12,266 nucleotides of DNA from NCBI GenBank assembly GCA_900548635.1, contig URLP01000045.1, positions 1 through 12,266 of the forward strand. Direction: 5' to 3'. A program made the translations under genes and the position numbers. The notes under the pieces were generated by a model. That model was not told where the DNA came from. It saw only the letters and a list, made by a program, of their open reading frames with translations, and did not search any database. Of the stretch, positions 6,010 through 12,266 are shown piece by piece. The stretch is from an uncultured Megasphaera sp. Lineage in GTDB: Bacteria > Bacillota > Negativicutes > Veillonellales > Megasphaeraceae. The stretch's first letter is position 1, and each line of letters starts with the position of its first letter.

Positions 6010-6744
6010 TTATTCTTCTTCTTCCGGAAGTTCTGCGTTGTGGTATACGTCCTGGACGTCGTCGAGTTCGTCGAGAGCGTCTACGAAGCGTTCCATTTTT
6101 GCAGCGTCGTCTCCGGTCAGTTTGATCGTGTTTTCCGGAATCATGGTGATCGATGCGTGTTCCGTTTCGATGTTGTTGTCAGCCAGGGCTTTTTCAACAG
6201 CGTCGAAGGCTTCCGGCGTGGTGATGATTTCGTAGTCTTCGTCGGAAACTTTTACGTCGTCTGCACCGGCGTCGAGGGCGACTTCCATGATCTGGTCTTC
6301 ATCGGCCTGGTCGCGGTTGACGACAAAGATGCCCGTGTTGTGGAACATCCAGCTGACACAGCCCGTCGCACCAAGGTTGCCGCCGCATTTCGAGAATTCG
6401 TGGCGGACAGCAGCAGCGGCACGGTTGCGGTTATCCGTGAGGACGTTGACCGTTACGGCAACGCCTGCCGGGCCGTAGCCTTCGTATACGATTTCTTCGT
6501 AGTTCTGGCCTTCCGTAGCGCCGGCGCCCTTCTGGATCGCACGTTTGATGTTATCCTTCGGGATGTTGTTTTCTTTTGCTTTCTGAAGGGCCAACTTCAG
6601 ACGCATGTTGCCGACCGGGTCCGGACCGCCCATGCGGACAGCAATCGTGATTTCACGGCCGATTTTCGTCGTAATCTTGCCGCGGATCGCATCATTTTTC
6701 CCTTTTTTACGTTTAATATTCGCCCATTTCGAATGTCCAGACAT
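6010..6744 (-). CDS. yebC: YebC/PmpR (TACO1) family protein
   Basis: A 244-residue YebC-family protein, the usual length. The N-terminus MSGHSKWANIKRKKGKNDA is diagnostic, followed by RGKITTKIGREITIAVRMGG and NIPKDNIKRAI. The YEGYGPAGVAV segment (about 88-98) and an acidic C-terminus also fit. Members have been described as DNA-binding regulators and, for YebC/TACO1, as factors that help ribosomes translate difficult sequences such as polyproline. Which role applies here cannot be told from sequence. It is the last gene of the translation operon, 14 bases after the SPOUT methyltransferase, with GGGAGG seven bases before the ATG, and a terminator follows directly. The translation-rich context mildly favours the ribosome-related role. 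Confidence 0.93.
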   Translation of the reverse strand: MSGHSKWANIKRKKGKNDAIRGKITTKIGREITIAVRMGGPDPVGNMRLKLALQKAKENNIPKDNIKRAIQKGAGATEGQNYEEIVYEGYGPAGVAVTVNVLTDNRNRAAAAVRHEFSKCGGNLGATGCVSWMFHNTGIFVVNRDQADEDQIMEVALDAGADDVKVSDEDYEIITTPEAFDAVEKALADNNIETEHASITMIPENTIKLTGDDAAKMERFVDALDELDDVQDVYHNAELPEEEE

Positions 6745-6758
6745 TCAAATGCCTCCCT

Positions 6759-7334
6759 TTATTTCCACCAGTCTTCGCCGGCCAGGCGGTCCAGGATGAT
6801 GGCCGCTGCTGAACGGACAGACAAGTGATTATATTCCCCGGCGCCGTAAATCGGTTCCAGGATGAAATCAAATTTTTCCATCGTTTCTTTGGTCATGCCA
6901 TAGCCTGTACCGAAGAGCAGGAGGATTGGCGTGTCGTCTTCTTCCCGCTTCTGCCGCAGTTCCTTATAGGAAATGGTGTTGGCATAAGTCCGCGCATCGG
7001 TCGTCACGACGTAGGGTTTCTTCCCTTCCGCTGCTGTGACGGCTTCGACAGCCGCTTCGATGGACGGGCGGATGTCGACGATGTCGAAAGCCTGCGTGCG
7101 GTAGCCGTTATAGTTCCGCCCTGTCGGGCTTTCCCAAAAATCCATAATCTTGTGCACCATATCGAGTTGTCCCTTGATATGGTGGATGATGAAATATTTC
7201 TTGACGCCATAAGTCTTGGCCGAACGCGAAATGTCATGCAGATCGTAGTTCGTAATGGCCGTAGCAATGACGTTGAAGTTCTTGTCATATATGGGATAAT
7301 GAACCAATCCTACATACAAAGGGGACTTCATCAT
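6759..7334 (-). CDS. SPOUT-type RNA methyltransferase (TrmD-associated)
   Basis: A 191-residue protein of the SPOUT RNA methyltransferase family often encoded beside trmD (I believe Pfam PF09936). The N-terminus, PLYVGLVHYPIYDKNFNVI, and an early DLHDISRSAKTYGVKKYFI are typical. The C-terminal trefoil-knot SAM site is visible as LLLFGTGYGM (138-147) and YNHLSVRSAAAII (168-180). The RNA target is unknown; the context points to tRNA or rRNA. Its ATG overlaps the trmD stop as ATGA, giving translational coupling. A second ATG follows at once, so the true start could be one codon later. It occupies the place where rplS follows trmD in Bacillus. Confidence 0.85.
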   Translation of the reverse strand: MMKSPLYVGLVHYPIYDKNFNVIATAITNYDLHDISRSAKTYGVKKYFIIHHIKGQLDMVHKIMDFWESPTGRNYNGYRTQAFDIVDIRPSIEAAVEAVTAAEGKKPYVVTTDARTYANTISYKELRQKREEDDTPILLLFGTGYGMTKETMEKFDFILEPIYGAGEYNHLSVRSAAAIILDRLAGEDWWK

Positions 7335-8065
7335 TTCTTCGCCCCTTTCAGTTTTGCCAGGATCTTCTGGTCCGCCGGCGACAGGTCGCAGTGGTCCAGA
7401 AGGTCCGGCCGTAATGCCAGTGTCCGTGCCAGTGACGCTTCACGGCGCCAGGCATCGATTTTCGCATGATCGCCGCTGCGCAACACGTCGGGGACGGCCA
7501 TGCCGCGGAAGACGGCAGGCTTCGTGTACTGCGGGCATTCGAGGAGCGACGAGTAAAAAGAATCGTCCGCCGCACCCGCCGCTGCACCGAGGACGCCGGG
7601 AATCATGCGGGCCACGGCATCCGTAACGGTCATGGCCGGCAGTTCACCGCCGGTGAGGACATAATCGCCAACGGAAATAGTTTCATCGGCCAAATCCTCT
7701 TCGACGCGGTAATCGACGCCTTCGTAATGGCCGCATAATAAAATAAGCTGGTCGTATGTCGCCAGCTCGCGTGCTTTGGCCTGATCGAAAGTCTTCCCGG
7801 CAGGCCCCATGAAGATGATGCGCCGCCGCGGCACCTGGCGCCGTACGGCTTCGACAGCCGCATAGAGCGGTGCTGTTTTCATGAGCATGCCGCAACCGCC
7901 GCCGTAGATCGTATCATCGACCATGTGATGGCGGTCATACGTAAAATTACGGGGATTGGTCACATCCAAATCCAACAGACCGGCTGCCCGCGCCCGCCCG
8001 ATGATGCTGTGCTGGAAAAATGCTTCGATGAACTCCGGAAAGAGTGAAATGATGTCGATTCTCAT
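7331..8065 (-). CDS. trmD: tRNA (guanine-37-N1)-methyltransferase
   Basis: A 244-residue enzyme that methylates N1 of G37 next to the anticodon, which prevents frameshifting. Family features are the N-terminus MRIDIISLFPEF, DDTIYGGGCGM (about 50-60), the SAM-binding knot with CGHYEGVD (111-118) and SVGDYVLTGGELP (131-143), and IPGVLG (155-160). A DDSF segment near 167-170 probably holds the catalytic Asp. The start chosen is the ATG at 8065, which overlaps the rimM stop as ATGA; an upstream in-frame ATG at 8077 would lie inside rimM and add four residues unusual for the family. It also overlaps the following methyltransferase by four bases. GGGCGM replaces the GGGPGM seen in E. coli, a tolerated difference. 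Confidence 0.95.
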   Translation of the reverse strand: MRIDIISLFPEFIEAFFQHSIIGRARAAGLLDLDVTNPRNFTYDRHHMVDDTIYGGGCGMLMKTAPLYAAVEAVRRQVPRRRIIFMGPAGKTFDQAKARELATYDQLILLCGHYEGVDYRVEEDLADETISVGDYVLTGGELPAMTVTDAVARMIPGVLGAAAGAADDSFYSSLLECPQYTKPAVFRGMAVPDVLRSGDHAKIDAWRREASLARTLALRPDLLDHCDLSPADQKILAKLKGAKK

Positions 8066-8565
8066 TCGTCCACCCACTCCGGCGGATCCACGACGATTTT
8101 CTTCGCGCCTTCATCAATGGACTTGACGACTTCCGGGATGGCGGCCAGGAGTGTCTCTGTGCCGTCGTCTGCGGTAACGACGTAGACGTCGTTGCTGCCC
8201 GTGCGCAGTACGTCTGTAAGTTTTCCCAGTTCATGGTCCTGAAGGTCGTATACGGCCGAGCCGAGGATGTCGTAGATGTAGTGCTGCCCTTTTTTGAGGG
8301 GCATCAAATCTTCGCGCGGCACCTTGAGGTCTTTCTTGACCAGCAGTTCTGCCGCGTTGCGGTCATCGACGCCGGCAAATTTCATGAGGACGACCCGCTT
8401 GTGAAGACGCGCGGATTCGACTTCATACTTTTTGCCGTCAATATAGCCGTATTTCATTTTCAGGAATCGTTTCGGAAAATCCGTATCGGGATAAATACGA
8501 ACATCACCCCGCACGCCGTGCGGGGCGACGATTTGACCGATTGTAAAGAGATCTAATTCAGCCAT
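8062..8565 (-). CDS. rimM: Ribosome maturation factor RimM
   Basis: A 167-residue RimM, normal length. The N-terminal domain has FTIGQIVAPHGVRGDVRIYP (7-26) and TDFPKRF. The C-terminal PRC-barrel includes YIYDILGSAVYDLQDHELGK and TLLAAIPEVVKSID. RimM binds S19 and assists maturation of the 30S head. It is usually placed beside trmD and rpsP, as here. No Shine-Dalgarno sequence is visible in the 30 bases before the ATG, although the stop of ylqD is only six bases upstream. Translation may therefore rely on ribosomes arriving from ylqD. The stop overlaps the trmD start. Confidence 0.94.
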   Translation of the reverse strand: MAELDLFTIGQIVAPHGVRGDVRIYPDTDFPKRFLKMKYGYIDGKKYEVESARLHKRVVLMKFAGVDDRNAAELLVKKDLKVPREDLMPLKKGQHYIYDILGSAVYDLQDHELGKLTDVLRTGSNDVYVVTADDGTETLLAAIPEVVKSIDEGAKKIVVDPPEWVDE

Positions 8566-8571
8566 CGTATT

Positions 8572-8979
8572 CTATTGGCGGATAGAAACAATCTTGCCGT
8601 CTTCGAGCAGGATTTCTGTTCCCATCAATTTTTCTAAATCATCGCCGACCTTGACAACGACAGTCTGTTCAAGCGTGCCTTGTCTGATTTCGGAACCGAG
8701 TGTCAACTGTTCAGCTTCTTCTCTGTCGTGCTGGGCCTTGGCTTTTGCTGCAGCGAGACGCTGTTTCTGTTCTTCCACTTTAGCACGCAAGGAAATCAAA
8801 CCCTGTGCATCGATTTTGGCCTGTTCGGTCATCATGCGTTTCGCCTGGAATTCCAGGTTCTGCATTTCCCGATCGATGTCACTCAGGGCCTGGTCAGCAC
8901 CTTTGAGGATACGATCCTTGAGGTTCTGCGTCACCTTTGCCTTGACAGCGACAGGAACGCGCAATGTAATCTGATCCAT
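8572..8979 (-). CDS. ylqD: YlqD-family protein
   Basis: A 135-residue protein whose position and pattern match Bacillus YlqD, between the KH-domain gene and rimM. The start, MDQITLRVPVAVKAKVTQNLK, and a long charged, Gln/Glu/Lys-rich helical middle (about 30-95) suggest a coiled coil. A short C-terminal beta-like segment follows (TVVVKVGDDLEKLMGTEILL and DGKIVSIRQ). There are no catalytic residues, membrane segments or signal peptide. The molecular function is not established; the context suggests a link to ribosome assembly or RNA handling. AGGAGG lies four bases before the ATG. Confidence 0.85.
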   Translation of the reverse strand: MDQITLRVPVAVKAKVTQNLKDRILKGADQALSDIDREMQNLEFQAKRMMTEQAKIDAQGLISLRAKVEEQKQRLAAAKAKAQHDREEAEQLTLGSEIRQGTLEQTVVVKVGDDLEKLMGTEILLEDGKIVSIRQ

Positions 8980-8987
8980 GGTTCCTC

Positions 8988-9215
8988 CTATACGATATCC
9001 ACTGATACTTTCTTGTTAGCCTTCACTGCCGCAGCCTTGACAACAAGGCGCAATGCTTTCGCAATTTTACCCTGTTTGCCAATGACTTTACCCATATCTT
9101 CGGGTGCGACATGAAGCTGATAGACTTCGAGGCCTTTTTTTTGAATCTTGGTAACTGTAACCGCATCGGGGTTCTTGACGAGCGCCCGGGCGATACATGC
9201 AATCAATTCTTCCAT
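8988..9215 (-). CDS. khpA: KH-domain RNA-binding protein KhpA
   Basis: A 75-residue protein made of one KH domain, with the GxxG-type loop in GKVIGKQGKIAKALRLVV (about 43-60). KhpA (YlqC) forms a complex with KhpB in Firmicutes, binds small and messenger RNAs and influences cell division and envelope genes. The ATG at 9215 is chosen because it gives MEELIACIARALV, the normal start and length, with GAGG nine bases upstream. A longer reading from a GTG at 9230 lacks a ribosome-binding site. The gene is tightly packed between rpsP and ylqD, as in Bacillus. Confidence 0.92.
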   Translation of the reverse strand: MEELIACIARALVKNPDAVTVTKIQKKGLEVYQLHVAPEDMGKVIGKQGKIAKALRLVVKAAAVKANKKVSVDIV

Positions 9216-9230
9216 CGTATCCAGCCTCAC

Positions 9231-9500
9231 TTACTTTTTGGATGCTTCAAACTGAGCCATGATACCAGCTTTTTTGAAGATAGAACGGATCGTATCTGTA
9301 GGCTGTGCGCCTTTGCCGAGCCATGCTACAGCTGCTTCAGCATCGACGGTGAGACGATTGTCCATGTCTTTGGACGGATCGTACATGCCCAAGGTAGCAA
9401 CCGGACGGCCGTTGTTGCGGGCATCGCGGGAATCAGCGACGACAACGCGGTAGATCGGTTTCTTTTTAGCACCTAAACGAGCCAAACGAATTTTAATCAT
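9231..9500 (-). CDS. rpsP: 30S ribosomal protein S16
   Basis: An 89-residue S16 beginning MIKIRLARLGAKKKPIYRVV, then ADSRDARNNGRPVATLGMYD, the canonical family sequence. S16 binds 16S rRNA in the 5' domain and stabilises 30S assembly. The ATG at 9500 is chosen: AGGAGG lies eight bases upstream and the family begins there, while the longer reading starts at GTG 9509 inside the ribosome-binding site. It follows ffh after a 52-base gap holding a small hairpin, and precedes khpA by 15 bases. The C-terminus, AGIMAQFEASKK, is typical. Confidence 0.97.
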   Translation of the reverse strand: MIKIRLARLGAKKKPIYRVVVADSRDARNNGRPVATLGMYDPSKDMDNRLTVDAEAAVAWLGKGAQPTDTIRSIFKKAGIMAQFEASKK

Positions 9501-9528
9501 TGAAATCACCTCCTTGATATAGTATCTC

Positions 9529-9548
9529 CTTTCCCATGGAAGGGAAAG
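9529..9548 (-). other. Small hairpin between ffh and rpsP
   Basis: CTTTCCC and GGGAAAG form a 7-bp stem around a six-base loop in the ffh-rpsP gap. No T-run follows, so it is not a standard terminator. It could be a processing or stability element that sets S16 expression apart from Ffh, which needs a different level. Confidence 0.4.
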
Positions 9549-9552
9549 CCAT

Positions 9553-10905
9553 TTAAAAGGGCAGACGCGGCATGAAACCCCGTCGTTTATTCTTTTGTGC
9601 TTTCTTCGCCTGTTTCATCATCTTCTGCATTTCTGCAAACTGCTTGATGAGGCGGTTGACATCCTGGACGCGCGTACCGCTGCCTTTGGCGATGCGGCGC
9701 TTGCGGCTGTCTTTGATCAGCATCTTCGGATTGGCACTCGACCGTTCCTGTGCCGTCATGGACGTGATGATGGCTTCGATTCGCTTAAATTCTTTGCCGT
9801 CCATGTCGACCTTGTCGAGTTCTTTCTTATATTTCCCGATGCCCGGAATGAGGCTCAGGAGACTGCCCATGTTGCCCATTTTCTTGATCATATGGAGCTG
9901 GGACAGGAAGTCATCGAAGGTGAAGGTACCACTTTTCATGGTCTTCTTCATGTTTTCCATCGATTCTTCATCGAAAGCGGCCTGGGCCTTTTCGATAATC
10001 GTTTCGACGTCGCCGAGGTCGAGGATACGCGATGCGTAGCGGTTCGGATGGAATTCTTCCAGACCGTCGAGCTTTTCGCTGACACCGATGAACTTAATCG
10101 GTTTGCCTGTGACGGCCTTGATGGAAAGAGCAGCACCGCCGCGGGCATCGCCGTCGAGTTTAGTCATGATGATGCCGTCGATGCCGAGGGCTTTATCGAA
10201 AGCCGACGCTGCCGTGACGGCATCCTGGCCGGTCATGGCGTCGACGACGAGAAGGATTTCATGCGGATGGACTTCATTCTTGATGTTGACCAGTTCATCC
10301 ATCAGAGTTTCGTTGATGTGCAGGCGGCCGGCCGTATCGATGATGACGACGTCGCGCAGGTGGTTCGTCGCATACGGGATAGCGTGCTGGGCAATGGCCA
10401 CCGGGTCCTTGCTGCCTTCTTCCGTATAGACGGGCATATCGAGTTCCTGGCCGAGGACCTGGAGCTGGGTGATAGCAGCCGGACGGTAGACGTCAGCGGC
10501 GACCATGAGCGGGCTCTTGCCTTTGGACTTGAGCATCTTGGCGAGCTTGGCGGCTGTCGTCGTCTTGCCGGCACCCTGGAGGCCGACGAGCATGATGATC
10601 GTTGGCGGCTTCGGAGAAATGGTGATGCGGCTCTGTGTCCCGCCGAGGAGTTCCGTCAGTTCATCGCGGACAATCTTGATGACAGTCTGCGACGCATTCA
10701 GGCTGCCGAAGACTTCTTCGCCGACGGCCTTTTCTTTGACTTTATTGATGAAATCTTTGGTGACGGCAAAGTTGACGTCCGCTTCCAGAAGGGCGCGGCG
10801 CATCTCTTTCAGCGCTTCGCTGACATCCTCTTCAGAAAGCTTCCCTTTGCCGCGGAGCTTTTTAAATGCCGCCTGGAATCGTTCGGACAGACTTTCAAAT
10901 GGCAT
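9553..10905 (-). CDS. ffh: Signal recognition particle GTPase Ffh (SRP54)
   Basis: A 450-residue SRP54 homologue with all three domains. The N domain is about 1-90. The G domain has P-loop GLQGAGKTT (108-116), DVYRPAA (138-144), DTAGR (190-194) and TKLDGDARGG (248-257). The Met-rich M domain (about 325-440) has the 4.5S/6S RNA-binding segment around KGSGTRVQDVNRLIKQF. Ffh with SRP RNA recognises signal sequences on ribosomes and delivers them to FtsY and SecYEG. AAGGAGG six bases before the ATG supports the start. It follows ylxM by 13 bases, the usual pairing in Firmicutes. The SRP RNA gene is not in this window. Confidence 0.98.
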   Translation of the reverse strand: MPFESLSERFQAAFKKLRGKGKLSEEDVSEALKEMRRALLEADVNFAVTKDFINKVKEKAVGEEVFGSLNASQTVIKIVRDELTELLGGTQSRITISPKPPTIIMLVGLQGAGKTTTAAKLAKMLKSKGKSPLMVAADVYRPAAITQLQVLGQELDMPVYTEEGSKDPVAIAQHAIPYATNHLRDVVIIDTAGRLHINETLMDELVNIKNEVHPHEILLVVDAMTGQDAVTAASAFDKALGIDGIIMTKLDGDARGGAALSIKAVTGKPIKFIGVSEKLDGLEEFHPNRYASRILDLGDVETIIEKAQAAFDEESMENMKKTMKSGTFTFDDFLSQLHMIKKMGNMGSLLSLIPGIGKYKKELDKVDMDGKEFKRIEAIITSMTAQERSSANPKMLIKDSRKRRIAKGSGTRVQDVNRLIKQFAEMQKMMKQAKKAQKNKRRGFMPRLPF

Positions 10906-10918
10906 AAGGGGCCTCCTT

Positions 10919-11248
10919 CTATAACTCTATTTCATGCAGAAGCTTTTTTACACTTTCAATTTTCTCGGGCCCTTCCCTGTCGAGAAGTGCCTCTGCTTCA
11001 TCGATTTTCCCCCGCACCGCATCATAGCGGGCCAGGAGATGAAGGCGCTGTTCATATTTTTCCAGCGACTGGGAGGCACGCTTGAGCATGTCGTAGGCGC
11101 CCTGACGGGAAATGTTCAGTTCTTCACCGATTTCGCTGAGAGATAAATCCATATCGAAATACATTTCCATACAGCGCCGCTGTTTCTCCGTAAGCAATGG
11201 ACCGTATAAATCGAGGAGCCGTCCCTTACGGACTACATCTTCAAGCAT
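10919..11248 (-). CDS. ylxM: YlxM/p13-like helix-turn-helix protein (UPF0122)
   Basis: A 109-residue protein with a sigma-70 region-4-like helix-turn-helix: LTEKQRRCMEMYFDMDLSLS followed by EIGEELNISRQGAYDMLKRA (about 19-58). A helical C-terminal half follows. The family is almost always encoded just before ffh. A streptococcal member has been reported to modulate SRP, although the fold suggests DNA binding. The ATG at 11248 is chosen because an AAGGCGG ribosome-binding site lies seven bases before it; a TTG at 11266 would place that site inside the coding region. It is the first gene of the operon, with a 27-base predicted leader. Confidence 0.92.
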   Translation of the reverse strand: MLEDVVRKGRLLDLYGPLLTEKQRRCMEMYFDMDLSLSEIGEELNISRQGAYDMLKRASQSLEKYEQRLHLLARYDAVRGKIDEAEALLDREGPEKIESVKKLLHEIEL

Positions 11249-11281
11249 GGCTTCACCGCCTTTCAAACAGCGTACTTTGGT

Positions 11282-11310
11282 ATTATAACGGAAAGGGGCG
11301 GGTCTGTCAA
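11282..11310 (-). promoter_or_regulatory. Consensus sigma-A promoter of the ylxM-ffh operon
   Basis: On the minus strand TTGACA (11310-11305) and TATAAT (11287-11282) are both perfect and are separated by exactly 17 bases. Transcription should begin near 11275. It is expected to be strong and to drive ylxM to yebC. An inverted repeat, CAAGTA / TACTTG (11308-11313 and 11318-11323), overlaps the -35 box and follows the stop of the upstream gene. Confidence 0.9.
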
Positions 11311-11330
11311 GTACTTTTACTTGTCAGGTT

Positions 11331-12266
11331 CTATTTTTTGATATCGACGCGGACGTCGTAAAAGGTACTTCCTGCCCCTTCGTCGGTCAGGCGCTGGGAC
11401 GTGAGGACGTTGACGGAATGGGCCCCTTTGATGCGTTCGCGCCACCAGACACCTTCGCTGACGACATGTCCCGGCGCCGTGCGGTCTGAGATTTCCACCG
11501 TGAAATCGGCTTCGCCCCGTTCGTTCTGCAAGGTCACGGTCTGGCCGTCGTGCAGGTCGAAACGCGTTGCATCGTCGGGATGGACGAAGAGGACCATCGT
11601 CCTATTATTCGTCAGTTCGTCCCGTTCGTTGAAGGACGAATCGAGGATGCGCATGTCCGGGCTGTTAATGAAAGCCAGTTCGCCCTTATCTTCTTCAAGG
11701 GGCTTGTAATCGGGCAGGGCCGGTATCAGGGCGTCGTTGTAGATTTCGATTTTCCCGGACTTCGTAGCGTAGACCTGGTTGTAATCGTCCGGCAGGGTGA
11801 GCGGTGTCGGCCGGCCGGAGCGCAGGCAGTCCTGATCGACGCCGCAGGGCCATTTCACCGTCGAAGCGATGAGCTGTTCCACTAAGTCTTTGGCGGACTG
11901 TTTGTAAAAATCTTCGTCCCAGCCGAGGGCCCGGGCCAGACCGCAGGCCACGTCCCAGTTGGAACGGCTCTGACCGACGGGCGGGATGGCCGCCCAGCCG
12001 CACTGGATGGTGTAGTTACCGTAGGAATAATAAGCATCGTCGTGCTCGAGGGACGTCGTCGCCGGCAGGACGATATCGGCATAGCGCGCCGTATCCGTCA
12101 TAAAGCGCTCGTGGACGACGGTGAAGAGGTCGTCCCGCATGAGGCCCCTCAGGACCTGATTCTGATCCGGCGCCGTGCAGGCCGGGTTCGACGAATAGAC
12201 GAAGAGGCTGCGGATGCTGTCGTCCTGCGTCAGGGCTTCGCCGAGACGGCACATGTTGACGACGCG
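11331..12266 (-). CDS. Molybdopterin oxidoreductase, C-terminal part (5' end outside window)
   Basis: The last 311 residues of a DMSO-reductase-superfamily molybdoenzyme; the frame stays open to the right edge, so the N-terminal iron-sulfur motif is not seen. Recognisable parts are SLFVYSSNPACTAPDQNQVL, HERFMTDTARYADIVLPAT and LEHDDAYYSYGNYTIQ from the Mo-cofactor domain. They are followed by a C-terminal molydopterin-dinucleotide-binding barrel (VLFVHPDDATRFDLHDGQTV, then APGHVVSEGVWW). These features suit assimilatory or formate-dehydrogenase-like members, but the substrate cannot be assigned without the N-terminus. No clear T-rich terminator follows; the stop lies 21 bases before the -35 box of the ylxM promoter, so read-through into that operon is possible. 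Confidence 0.85.
   Translation of the reverse strand, partial: RVVNMCRLGEALTQDDSIRSLFVYSSNPACTAPDQNQVLRGLMRDDLFTVVHERFMTDTARYADIVLPATTSLEHDDAYYSYGNYTIQCGWAAIPPVGQSRSNWDVACGLARALGWDEDFYKQSAKDLVEQLIASTVKWPCGVDQDCLRSGRPTPLTLPDDYNQVYATKSGKIEIYNDALIPALPDYKPLEEDKGELAFINSPDMRILDSSFNERDELTNNRTMVLFVHPDDATRFDLHDGQTVTLQNERGEADFTVEISDRTAPGHVVSEGVWWRERIKGAHSVNVLTSQRLTDEGAGSTFYDVRVDIKK

Noticed and set aside
5986..6828. A 280-codon plus-strand frame opposite yebC
   Set aside because: It begins inside a terminator hairpin and mirrors a clear YebC gene, so it is a composition artefact.
9595..11085. A 496-codon open frame on the plus strand opposite ffh and ylxM
   Set aside because: It is antisense to well-conserved genes. 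Open antisense frames are expected where third codon positions are G/C-rich, and its translation resembles no family.

Overview
The window looks like chromosomal DNA of an anaerobic Negativicutes (Veillonellaceae), most like Megasphaera or a close relative. Three things suggest this: a decarboxylase alpha subunit closely resembling Veillonella MmdA, a Firmicutes-type ylxM-ffh-rpsP-khpA-ylqD-rimM-trmD operon, and strong AGGAGG ribosome-binding sites with G/C-rich third codon positions. The genus is inferred from remembered protein similarity, not from a search. Every intact gene lies on the minus strand; only a decayed transposase lies on the plus strand.

Layout in plus coordinates. (1) 1-2215: start of a sodium-pumping methylmalonyl-CoA decarboxylase operon, mmdA-mmdD-mmdC, running off the left edge, with an extended -10 promoter upstream of mmdA. 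(2) 2216-3656: no intact gene. This stretch holds a decayed IS481-family element with 24-bp repeats at its right end, apparently inserted in the loop of a pre-existing hairpin, plus members of a dispersed hairpin repeat and a degenerate tandem repeat. (3) 3657-4100: a small secreted protein of unknown function. (4) 4235-5685: a three-gene operon (DUF1858 protein, unknown 197-residue protein, hemerythrin-domain protein). It ends at an intrinsic terminator and is preceded by a promoter with a 16-bp palindrome centred at -41.5, the class II position of CRP/FNR-type activators. (5) 5816-6007: repeat-rich spacer ending in a strong bidirectional terminator. (6) 6010-11310: the translation and protein-targeting operon ylxM-ffh-rpsP-khpA-ylqD-rimM-trmD-SPOUT methyltransferase-yebC, driven by a perfect TTGACA-N17-TATAAT promoter. 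(7) 11331-12266: C-terminal part of a molybdopterin oxidoreductase, cut by the right edge.

How the genes work together. The Mmd proteins couple decarboxylation of methylmalonyl-CoA to sodium export. The large operon combines SRP targeting (Ffh, YlxM), the 30S subunit and its maturation (S16, RimM), RNA binding (KhpA), tRNA modification (TrmD and a second SPOUT enzyme) and YebC. The hemerythrin/DUF1858 operon resembles a RIC/YtfE/ScdA di-iron repair protein split into separate genes, with an additional uncharacterised partner. It is the best candidate here for a little-described system, probably linked to nitrosative or oxidative stress; that role is an inference.
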